From Paenibacillus sp. OV219 (GTDB lineage Bacteria; Bacillota; Bacilli; Paenibacillales; Paenibacillaceae), in contig NZ_FOCJ01000001.1 of NCBI RefSeq assembly GCF_900110075.1, positions 1,178,001 to 1,242,000 of the forward strand: 64,000 bases of DNA, in the 5' to 3' direction. Both the position numbers and the translations under genes were made by a program. Under the pieces are notes generated by a model that saw nothing but the letters and a program-made list of their open reading frames with translations, was not told the DNA's origin and did not search any database. This document shows, one piece after another, positions 57,748-64,000 of this stretch. Position 1 is the first letter of the stretch, and every line of letters begins with the position of its first letter.

Positions 57748-58085
57748 TATGTCCACTCCTGTTTCGACTAGGTGAGATTTATTGGTTAGATCGTTAATTC
57801 AGCAGAAGGTAATAGGTCATTTTCCTAAAATAAAATGGCTCACAGATCGAACTATATTAAATATGGATTTAATAGAGTTCAGTTCATCTACATATTCGCT
57901 TTTCCATCGCTTAATTCCTCTTCATTTTTTGAATAGAATAATCATTTTGGTTGGTGAAGCATTATTTCCCTTTACGATCTCGGCAACAATACTTCAAAGA
58001 TAGTCGAAGCTTACAGCGGCGGCAGCCTGTTCGACTAACGGGCGGTTTCGCTCAAGACTATATTGACGAAAGGTGGCATTAGAAA
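57748..58085. other. Gap of about 340 bases without a recognisable gene
   Basis: AT-rich. A 73-codon frame (57782-58003) has no ribosome binding site and no family signal. The stretch around 58015-58065 is GC-richer than its surroundings and looks like the edge of a lost insertion. Confidence 0.4.
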
Positions 58086-58391
58086 TTGAAGAGTCGCGAT
58101 GAACTTGTCCTAGAACCCGAATCTACCATGGCTCTAATCAACGGCTGGGTCACTGAGGGGAATAACGCCAATCAGGGACTCATTTTACCTTGCAACACTA
58201 AACAGGGAGAAGAAATTGTTGGCGTTTATAAATAAGACACAATATCAGGAAAGTATTCTATTTACCATAAAGGTGAGATAAGACCCTCTTCGTTCGAGGA
58301 ATGCCAAGAACTAGAAACCACAGCAGTATGGGCAGATAATCATATCGTAGATAGAATAATGGGAATTACTGTATGGCATGAGAATATGTAG
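58086..58391 (+). pseudogene. Unidentified ORF broken by a single in-frame stop
   Basis: One frame of 101 codons from TTG 58086 to TAG 58391 is interrupted only by TAA at 58234-58236. The first half contains STMALINGWVTEGNNANQGLILPC and the second YHKGEIRPSSFEECQELETTAVWADNHIVDRIMG. The composition looks like real protein. The first half vaguely recalls surface-repeat modules (DNRLRE-type INGWV..GNNANQGL), but I cannot assign it. No ribosome binding site precedes the TTG. Confidence 0.4.
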
Positions 58392-58439
58392 AGATAACAG
58401 CAGAAATATTGCGCTAACTAGGAACATTAGTTGAAAAGA

Positions 58440-58476
58440 CTAAGGAGCAGTTTGCCGGTGGCAGCTGCTCCATTTT
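58440..58476 (+). terminator. Terminator in the debris region
   Basis: GGAGCAG...CTGCTCC followed by ATTTTTC; it may belong to the broken ORF before it. Confidence 0.65.
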
Positions 58477-58570
58477 TCATTAAGCTAACGGGGCAGATTA
58501 ACGCAGTGAACTTTTTCTATAAGCATCAAAATAATGTGGGATTAACCTATCTCTTGATTAGATAACCCAC

Positions 58571-58598
58571 ACTCCGTTGGACAAGTTAGAATACGCTA
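58571..58598 (+). promoter_or_regulatory. Candidate SigK-type promoter of the paired small proteins
   Basis: AC (58571-58572), 17 bases, AATACGCTA (58590-58598), one mismatch to the -10 CATAnnnTA. Same spacing as the candidate at 20188-20215. It is about 40 bases before the TTG start. Confidence 0.35.
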
Positions 58599-58637
58599 TC
58601 ACAAAAATAATGAGGTGAGTAAGGAGGAAAATACCAT

Positions 58638-59000
58638 TTGGCTAATACAACCGGAGTTATCCAGAATAATGTCCCAAATCCAGCAGCTATGGTAACCGTC
58701 ATATTGAGCAATGATGATGTTAGTACTACAGGAATTGTTGAACTAGAGTTATTTGTTAGCTTTGGAGGTGCACTAACACCAATTGTACATGAACTTTTTT
58801 CAATTTCTCCACTTATTACCATGATAAGGACATATAGTGTTGCAGGAGGCGCTTCTTTTGAAGTTCAATATAATGTCTCGAACACTCCTGACGTAATAAT
58901 AAATGTGTTCTCGACAGATTCAGGTGGTAATCTTATTGGAGCCCAACGAGTCCTGAGCATTGAAACCCAAGAGATTTCACAGTTAAAGCCTGTTCCTTAA
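58638..59000 (+). CDS. Small beta-rich protein, first of a tandem paralogous pair
   Basis: 120 aa with a TTG start at 58638, after AAGGAGGAAAATACC. MANTTGVIQNNVPNPAAMVTVILSNDD is followed by an alternating beta pattern with LELFVSFGG, VHELFSISPLITMIRTYSVAGG, VIINVFSTDSGGNLIGAQRVLSIE and a Pro end (LKPVP). The next gene has the same architecture with shared HELFSI-PL-IKTYS-AG, NIFSTD-SGNLI-AQRVL and PVP. It has no signal peptide, Cys or membrane helix. The family is not recognised; a spore-surface role is suggested only by composition and the possible SigK promoter. Confidence 0.7.
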   Translation: MANTTGVIQNNVPNPAAMVTVILSNDDVSTTGIVELELFVSFGGALTPIVHELFSISPLITMIRTYSVAGGASFEVQYNVSNTPDVIINVFSTDSGGNLIGAQRVLSIETQEISQLKPVP

Positions 59001-59031
59001 ATAAATTTTATAAATGCAAAGGAGGAGAAAT

Positions 59032-59394
59032 ATGCCGAGAACAACAGGCCCTATTCTTAATGATGGCAAGGCTACCGCATTGATTTTTGATATAAACAAC
59101 GATAGTTTGACACAATCCGTTATTTTTGAACTTGAAGTGTTTATTATTACTGGAAGTGGGATTGCAAAGACACCTATAGCACATGAGCTTTTTTCGATAC
59201 CACCTCTTGCTAATATAATTAAGACCTATAGTATAGCTGGGACTAAAGCTTATGAGTTTCAAGCCGATGGAATTTCAGGTGTTGATTTTACAGCTAATAT
59301 CTTTTCGACAGATGCTAGTGGAAACCTTATTTCAGCTCAAAGAGTTTTAGGTTCAGAAACAGTAAAAATTACCACATTAACACCTGTTCCTTAA
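59032..59394 (+). CDS. Small beta-rich protein, second of a tandem paralogous pair
   Basis: 120 aa from the ATG at 59032, behind AAAGGAGGAGAAAT. It aligns over its whole length with the preceding protein, sharing HELFSI, TYS-AG, FSTD-SGNLI-AQRVL and the final PVP, and has exactly the same length, so the pair arose by tandem duplication. The divergence outside the shared blocks shows that the duplication is old or that the copies have specialised. They are 31 bases apart and surely co-transcribed. Function not known. Confidence 0.7.
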   Translation: MPRTTGPILNDGKATALIFDINNDSLTQSVIFELEVFIITGSGIAKTPIAHELFSIPPLANIIKTYSIAGTKAYEFQADGISGVDFTANIFSTDASGNLISAQRVLGSETVKITTLTPVP

Positions 59395-59838
59395 CTGTGG
59401 AAAATACAAACATGTTATAGATGAGCTGATTGAATGGAGGGTAGGGAACGTCTAGCATCTATTAATTGTGTCATAAATAGATATCTCCTTTTTCGTGACA
59501 TACATTAATTAATGAGTACATGCAGGAATCGGCTTGTCCCTGTGATGACTTCATCGTATAAACAATGAAATTTAATGAGAAAAAAACGATGAGGGTTCTC
59601 GATCTAACGGAGAACGTTACTTCAACAATAAAGGAGCAGTTAAAACCCATTGGGGGACGAAATGGAGAATGGCAGAGAGTGAAATTGAACCACTCCATCC
59701 ATAACTGAAGGAATTGGAAAGGAGAGTTTCCTCCAATAATCGGGCATTATGGACTGGAAGAAGTAGTTTAGAATGATGACAAGTGGGCTCAGTTTCTCAA
59801 ACAAGTAGATGAAAAAACACCTCAAATGAAAAGTTCGG
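59395..59838. other. Gap of about 440 bases with possible small ORF
   Basis: Mostly AT-rich. A 47-codon frame at 59567-59710 reads MKFNEKKTMRVLDL...PIGGRNGEWQRVKLNHSIHN with no ribosome binding site; it may be a gene remnant. A hairpin (GGA-AGGAG...TTCCTCC) lies at about 59718. Confidence 0.35.
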
Positions 59839-59872
59839 TCGTCTGATTTCAGACGACCGTTTCTTTTTATTG
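59839..59872 (+). terminator. Terminator, copy 1 of a duplicated sequence (CGGTCGTCTGA stem)
   Basis: CGGTCGTCTGA-TT-TCAGACGACCG followed by TTTCTTTTT. The same stem recurs at 62649-62680. Confidence 0.85.
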
Positions 59873-59897
59873 AGAAATATGGTGGAATGCTTGTCCG

Positions 59898-60413
59898 CTA
59901 CACAAGGTGACGTCCCATAATGAATCGGTTGTTGAAATAACCGCTCGTAAGGCTCTTGATGTTCACACCAACTCCAGGTTGATTATTAATAAATAGACCA
60001 TTTCCGATATAGATGCCGACGTGCTGAATTTTGCCCGGAGTACCAATGCTGAACATGACCAGATCGCCTACGCGCAAATCGGATTTCGATTTGACGAGCG
60101 TGCCACTTTTTGCTTGTGCTCTAGAACCCCATGGGATGTCAATGCCATTATTCTTAAATACCAATTGGGTGAACGATGAGCAATCGAGAATAAGTTTTTG
60201 TAAGTTGCGGGTACCAAAGTGATAACGGACTTTTCCGATATACGATTGAGCATTAGCAACAATATTTTGTTCGGTAGGCGTTACGACGACAGATTGCGTG
60301 GATACAGCTTGTGTGGATTTTGAGGTTGCGGCGAACGCCCCGGTTGGCGCTAAGCTAGCACAAACGATAGTTAGAGTAGATACGAAAGCAAGAAACCATT
60401 TTTTCATTGTCAT
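59898..60413 (-). CDS. Secreted NlpC/P60 peptidase, second copy
   Basis: 171 aa, ATG at 60413 after GAGAGGAAGTAC. Signal peptide KKWFLAFVSTLTIVCASLAPTGAFA. NlpC/P60 domain from about residue 50: catalytic Cys in LILDCSSFTQLVFKNNGI, His in KIQHVGIYIGNGLF. It shares the organisation and many residues of the protein at 20.3 kb (DCSSFTQ, KNNGI, KS-LR-GDL, GIYIGNG) but is clearly diverged, and it lies in the AT-rich section. It cleaves peptidoglycan peptides outside the cell. The tail YFNNRFIMGRHLV is followed by sequence that is duplicated near 62.7 kb. Confidence 0.9.
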   Translation of the reverse strand: MTMKKWFLAFVSTLTIVCASLAPTGAFAATSKSTQAVSTQSVVVTPTEQNIVANAQSYIGKVRYHFGTRNLQKLILDCSSFTQLVFKNNGIDIPWGSRAQAKSGTLVKSKSDLRVGDLVMFSIGTPGKIQHVGIYIGNGLFINNQPGVGVNIKSLTSGYFNNRFIMGRHLV

Positions 60414-61035
60414 GTACTTCCTCTCTTAGTTGAATTATGAGATCGTGCTGATACAGAACCGATTGTAGCACGATTATATTATCCAGATTAACCCAATGAG
60501 AAAGGGAAAGCAGTCAGTGTATAGTTATAAACACTTAATGAAAATACGATTAGAAACATCTCATATTTAGCCTGTTGAGTGACAACCGATCGTGAATGCC
60601 AATCGATGCAGTACAACTTCGCACACCATGAAATCTTCATGGTTTGGATAGATGACGATCTTTTCATTATAGCAACCGATTTTTTGTTAATAATAAATTA
60701 AGTTTTGATTCACAGTAGTTTTAGAATTTCAGGCTAATGTGTGAAGGAGATATTCGTAGCCCCGAAAGGAATTAGATTTCATGAAGAAGGACCCTTGCAA
60801 CTCGAACTTTACCTCACTTTCGGCAATGGCCATCTCCAAGCATCTACAGCAATCCGTGAGCTCCTCGTAAAAACCGAGAGAAAAACTTCTTAAATTCATT
60901 AAGGGGGCATGTACAAACCGTTATATTGCATCAGCCATTCTCATGTTTATCATTGTTATTGGCATCGTGAGACTCATGTTTGGACGAGTTATCATCACAA
61001 TGAAGTGATGATACCAATAGGAGAGGGGAAGTTAC
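60414..61035. other. Gap of about 620 bases with small frames and a hairpin
   Basis: No solid gene. ACCATGAA-ATC-TTCATGGT (60629-60647) is a perfect hairpin. A frame near 60740-60892 reads KEIFVAPKGIRFHEEG...ELYLTFGNGHLQASTAIRELL. A second frame, shifted by one and without start codon, continues with a membrane-like segment IASAILMFIIVIGIVRLMFG up to 61008. These may be remains of one membrane or sensor gene. Confidence 0.35.
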
Positions 61036-62637
61036 ATGTCAGCACATCCCAACAAAATGAAAGTTTTGCTTAGCAAAGTTCCCGAGGTTACGATTTTCTT
61101 CTGGATCATTAAGATTCTCTGTACGACTGTCGGCGAAACATTCGCGGATTTTCTGAATTTCAACCTTGGGTTCGGCTTAACGAATACGACGATTATCATG
61201 GGAGTCGCGTTTTTCATCGTATTGATCTTTCAGTTCAAAGCAACAAAATATGTACCCGGCATCTATTGGCTAACCGTCGTATTGATCAGCGTTTTTGGAA
61301 CCCTTGTAACCGATAATTTGACGGATGCGATGGGAGTACCATTGGAGAAAAGCACGATTGTATTCAGCATATTGTTAGGATTGACTTTCCTGGTTTGGTA
61401 CGCAAGTGAAAAGACGCTTTCCATTCACTCGATCTACACGAGAAAACGCGAAGTTTATTATTGGCTAACCATTCTATTCACATTCGCCCTTGGAACAGCC
61501 GTTGGCGATCTGTATTCCGAACAACTCGGACTTGGTTACTTTAACACGGGTATCACGGTTGTTATTATCATCGCGATTATGTATTTTACTTGGAAATGGC
61601 TGCGTCTGGATGCGGTATTGGCTTTCTGGGTCGTTTATATTCTGACTCGACCGCTGGGAGCGTCCATAGGTGACTACTTGTCCCAAACCAAAATGAATGG
61701 CGGATTAGGCTTAGGTACAACGATAACGAGCATCGTATTTCTAGCAGCGATTTTGGCAGTCATCATTTTCTTGGCTGTTACCAAGATCGATACGGCACCG
61801 AAAAGCGATACCGTAGAATCGGGACATGCAAAAGAAAGCAAAAGAAACGTTCTCGTTCAAACTGTTGCCGTACTTTGTGTTTTCTTAGCTATAGGCATCG
61901 GTGGATATGTCCAGTTGAGCCATAATATCGTATCGCAAATCGATTCTTCCGGATCGGCCTCATCGTCCAATTCGGCTTCATTAGCCGGACAGCTGCTGGA
62001 TTTCGTGAATATAGAAAATGATATGTTGAACGCCGTGAACGCGAAGGATTTTGCTGCCGCGAAAAAGGGTGCTGACAATTTAGAGCATCAATGGGACACG
62101 GCGGAGCCCAAGCTTAGAAAAATTGACAGCTCCACTTGGACCCAAATCGATGGTACGATCGACGTGGTGTTGGCTGCCGTTCGCAGTGGAAAACCCGATG
62201 CGAATCAAAGCAAAAACGCACTTCAAGATTCACTGAAAGTATTGAACGATGCCAACAAAGCAGCGGCTTCACAAGCTCCCGCGTCATCGCAATCCGAGAC
62301 TCCTCAAGCACCGGCAGCTTCACCGGAAGCGACGACCGATACACCGCAAGCGAAATTGGCCGGACGATTATCGGATTTTATCGATATTGAAAACGAAATG
62401 ATGAAAGCAGTAAACGCAAAGGAGTTTGCTGCAGCCCAAAAAGACGCTGACAATTTGGAGCACAAGTGGGACATTTCTGAGCCTAAGCTTAGGAAAATCG
62501 ACGGCTCAACATGGACTAAGATCGATGGTACGATCGACGTTGTATTGGCAACCGTTCGCAAAGGTAAACCAAATGGCAGTCAGTGCATCTCTGCGCTTAA
62601 TGACTCACTTACTATCATGAGCGGAGCAAATAAATAA
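61036..62637 (+). CDS. COG4705 membrane protein with duplicated extracytoplasmic module
   Basis: 533 aa, ATG at 61036 after GAGAGGGGAAG. The first 255 residues have about eight membrane helices and the COG4705 motifs EVTIFFWIIKILCTTVGETFADFL, FNTGITVVIIIAIMYFTWKW and FWVVYILTRPLGASIGDYLSQ. Another helix (VLVQTVAVLCVFLAIGIGGYVQL) leads to a large soluble end. That end has two near-identical modules of about 85 residues: LLDFVNIENDMLNAVNAKDFAAAKKGADNLEHQWDTAEPKLRKIDSSTWTQIDGTIDVVL and its copy after an Ala/Pro/Ser linker. The function of the family is unknown. The fusion and duplication are uncommon in my experience. Confidence 0.85.
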   Translation: MSAHPNKMKVLLSKVPEVTIFFWIIKILCTTVGETFADFLNFNLGFGLTNTTIIMGVAFFIVLIFQFKATKYVPGIYWLTVVLISVFGTLVTDNLTDAMGVPLEKSTIVFSILLGLTFLVWYASEKTLSIHSIYTRKREVYYWLTILFTFALGTAVGDLYSEQLGLGYFNTGITVVIIIAIMYFTWKWLRLDAVLAFWVVYILTRPLGASIGDYLSQTKMNGGLGLGTTITSIVFLAAILAVIIFLAVTKIDTAPKSDTVESGHAKESKRNVLVQTVAVLCVFLAIGIGGYVQLSHNIVSQIDSSGSASSSNSASLAGQLLDFVNIENDMLNAVNAKDFAAAKKGADNLEHQWDTAEPKLRKIDSSTWTQIDGTIDVVLAAVRSGKPDANQSKNALQDSLKVLNDANKAAASQAPASSQSETPQAPAASPEATTDTPQAKLAGRLSDFIDIENEMMKAVNAKEFAAAQKDADNLEHKWDISEPKLRKIDGSTWTKIDGTIDVVLATVRKGKPNGSQCISALNDSLTIMSGANK

Positions 62638-62644
62638 AAATAAA

Positions 62645-62682
62645 AGAACGGTCGTCTGAAGTCAGACGACCGTTCTTTTATT
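62645..62682 (+). terminator. Terminator, copy 2 of the duplicated sequence
   Basis: ACGGTCGTCTGA-AG-TCAGACGACCGT followed by TCTTTTA. Same 11-base stem as copy 1 at 59839. Confidence 0.85.
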
Positions 62683-62770
62683 AGAGTCGATGGTCTCGTC
62701 CGTTACACAATGTGCCGTCCCAGACGTGATTGCCGGATGGCCAGCGGTTGGAAGAATACTTATTTCTAAG
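62681..62770 (-). pseudogene. Remnant 3' end, possibly of an NlpC/P60-like gene
   Basis: Minus-strand sequence behind the copy-2 terminator resembles the tail of the NlpC gene at 59.9 kb: TGGGACG-CAC-TTGTGTA-CGGAC is shared with few changes, and YSSNRW aligns with YFNNRF. The frame then differs, giving NHVWDGTLCNGRDHRL. It looks like the end of a related gene whose front was lost. Confidence 0.4.
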
Positions 62771-62852
62771 AGCATCATTGCAAGCCCACGACAGCCATAA
62801 ATGTTTGACATATGATGTACCATCTTGTGTGGCGATTCGGGATGGTGAAGAA

Positions 62853-63935
62853 GTGAAAATTTTGATGATGGTTAACAGATTAAATATTGGGGGAACGGAG
62901 AGACACATTTTATCCATTTCACGAAATCTAATTTCGCGTGGGGTCAGGGTTGGTATTGTAGCTCGTAGTGGTCCGCTTGCCTACTCATTTAAAAGAGCTG
63001 GTATTACGAGGCATCTTCTGAAACGAAATCATTTTTCACTTCTATCCGGTATCGCAAAAAGTGGTAAATACAACCTTATTCATGCCCATGATTCCAAATC
63101 ATTTTATCAGTCGGCAGTTTTATCACGCAAATTAAAAATTCCTTTAGTTGCTACGGTACATGGAAAGTATCATCATCGGGCATCTATGATAAAAGCAGCT
63201 CGTACTGCAAAACGAATGATAACGGTCTCTCCAGGGTTAACTAAATGGTTAGTGAACCACAACATCCCAGTGAACAAAATCCGGATGCTACCTAACGGAA
63301 TCGATTTAAATACATTCAAGCCATCAAGGAAAAAGAATCATTGGAGAAAGGTTCTTCGTTTACCGACTAAAGCTCAAATCATACTGTATGCTGGTAGGTT
63401 TTCGAATGATAAATATATCGCCATCCGGAGTTTGGTCTTGGCCGCCCAACGTGTTAGTAAAAGCAACCGTAATTTGATCGTGGTTCTGATTGGTCCAGGA
63501 TCCCGTCGCTCAGATTTGATCCAACTTGCGGCTAGTGTGAATCGACGGCTTGGTCGTATGGCAATCGTGATCCGACCGCCGATGACCAATATTCAACAAG
63601 CTTATTATGCCGCGGACATTGTTGTTGGTACTGGCCGAGTAGCGCTTGAAGCGATGGCATGCGCGAAACCCGTGATTGCAGCAGGGGTAGCAGGGTATTG
63701 CGGAATCGTCCGACCAAGAAATATGTCTAAGATGATCCATTGCCACTTTGGCGATCATGGAGCCTTTTCACCAATCACACCTGATAAGTTATCAAGAGAT
63801 ATCCGCATCATGCTGGGCAATATTAAACGAGGTCATTATTGGGGCACTTACGGTGCTAAAACTGTCAAAATGAGATTCTCATTGAATTCAATTGGTATCC
63901 GATTGCTACGAATTTATAAGGAAGTCATACTTTAA
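62853..63935 (+). CDS. Glycosyltransferase, GT4-like (GT-B fold)
   Basis: 360 aa from GTG 62853 (ATG 62865 also possible; the ribosome binding site is weak, GGTGAAG). The N-terminus KILMMVNRLNIGGTERHILSISRNLISRGVRVGIVARSG is the donor-free half of a GT-B enzyme. The C-terminal half has RMLPNGIDLNTFKPSRKKN, IILYAGRFSNDKY and ADIVVGTGRVALEAMACAKPVIAAGVAGYCGIV, the typical nucleotide-sugar site (with E-A-M-A-x-x-K-P-V). It probably adds a sugar to a surface glycan or spore protein. It is AT-rich like its neighbours. No other glycan genes are visible before the window ends. Confidence 0.87.
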   Translation: MKILMMVNRLNIGGTERHILSISRNLISRGVRVGIVARSGPLAYSFKRAGITRHLLKRNHFSLLSGIAKSGKYNLIHAHDSKSFYQSAVLSRKLKIPLVATVHGKYHHRASMIKAARTAKRMITVSPGLTKWLVNHNIPVNKIRMLPNGIDLNTFKPSRKKNHWRKVLRLPTKAQIILYAGRFSNDKYIAIRSLVLAAQRVSKSNRNLIVVLIGPGSRRSDLIQLAASVNRRLGRMAIVIRPPMTNIQQAYYAADIVVGTGRVALEAMACAKPVIAAGVAGYCGIVRPRNMSKMIHCHFGDHGAFSPITPDKLSRDIRIMLGNIKRGHYWGTYGAKTVKMRFSLNSIGIRLLRIYKEVIL

Positions 63936-64000
63936 AAACCAGAGAGCAAACTGAATACGGTACTAATTTGTAAGAGGACATGACCTGACGGAGCTCGGGA

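Noticed and set aside
57782-58003. 73-codon frame after the recombinase
   Set aside because: Unusual start without ribosome binding site, random-looking composition in AT-rich sequence.
60909-61070. His-rich small frame (HSHVYHCYWHRETHVW) just before the COG4705 gene
   Set aside because: AAGGGGG lies too close to its ATG, and it overlaps the next gene in another frame; it is probably chance, since an alternative frame shows a membrane segment.
62681-62917. 78-codon minus-strand frame overlapping the glycosyltransferase start
   Set aside because: Only its last part resembles a gene end; the start lies within the glycosyltransferase coding region. It was reported as a remnant instead.

Overview
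The window looks like a chromosome segment of a spore-forming, Gram-positive member of the Paenibacillaceae (Paenibacillus or Cohnella type). The evidence is a GerA/GerB/GerC germination operon, two small NlpC/P60 wall hydrolases, a T-box leader in front of proS, strong AGGAGG ribosome binding sites with frequent GTG and TTG starts, many Rho-independent terminators, moderate GC content and proteins typical of that family (YqkE, YcgQ/YcgR, GH95 fucosidase, KapD-like exonuclease, purine riboswitch).

Layout. 0-8 kb: tail of an unknown gene, an AraC regulator with a sulfatase, a Ni/Co permease, YqkE, a surface-type small protein, and a structured, terminated leader RNA in front of an ABC-F ATPase; then a LURP-one-like protein and a small hydrolase. 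8-11 kb: KapD-like exonuclease and a ycgR-ycgQ pair with a very His-rich loop, behind a promoter whose -10 lies in an inverted repeat. 11-20 kb: a minus-strand operon (SAM methyltransferase, then a giant DUF11-repeat protein split in two ORFs by what looks like a one-base frameshift inside repeat 15 of 19). 20-28 kb: NlpC/P60 protein, DUF985 cupin, Cu/Zn SOD, an oxidoreductase/isomerase sugar pair, a glucosaminidase, and a guanine-class purine riboswitch with ON-type architecture in front of an EamA transporter. 27.7-31.4 kb: a second pyrH-like kinase directly behind a leader ORF and terminator, a DHA2 efflux pump and thymidine kinase.

31.4-35 kb is a decayed catabolic locus. A PbfA-type 1-hydroxy-2-aminoethylphosphonate lyase is intact, but it is preceded by the first 30 codons of a PHP phosphoesterase and followed by what looks like the last 50 codons of an ABC ATPase. 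A DeoR regulator and a pair of 14-bp inverted boxes accompany it. A GyrI-like gene next door carries an in-frame stop. 35-47 kb: small membrane proteins, a PH-domain protein, a threonine aldolase-like enzyme, a 4 x 51-bp tandem repeat, a zinc-ribbon protein with an HtrA-like protease, the germination operon and a YkpA/YbiT-like ABC-F protein. 46-57 kb: GH95 fucosidase, SgrR-like regulator, DUF4173 membrane protein, HHH protein, GNAT, a stalk-domain secreted protein and T-box-proS.

56.8-64 kb is visibly more AT-rich and looks acquired. It holds a complete tyrosine recombinase, about 0.9 kb of debris including an ORF broken by one stop, two tandem paralogous 120-aa proteins behind a SigK-like promoter, an NlpC/P60 gene, a COG4705 membrane protein with a duplicated C-terminal module, a duplicated terminator-plus-gene-tail sequence and a glycosyltransferase. 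The strongest leads for new biology are the leader RNA at 4.5-4.8 kb, the ON-type guanine riboswitch/EamA pair, the split DUF11 giant, the pyrH-paralog attenuator and the paired TTACATAA-N6-TTATGTAA palindromes at 53.4 kb. No CRISPR array, rRNA or tRNA was seen.
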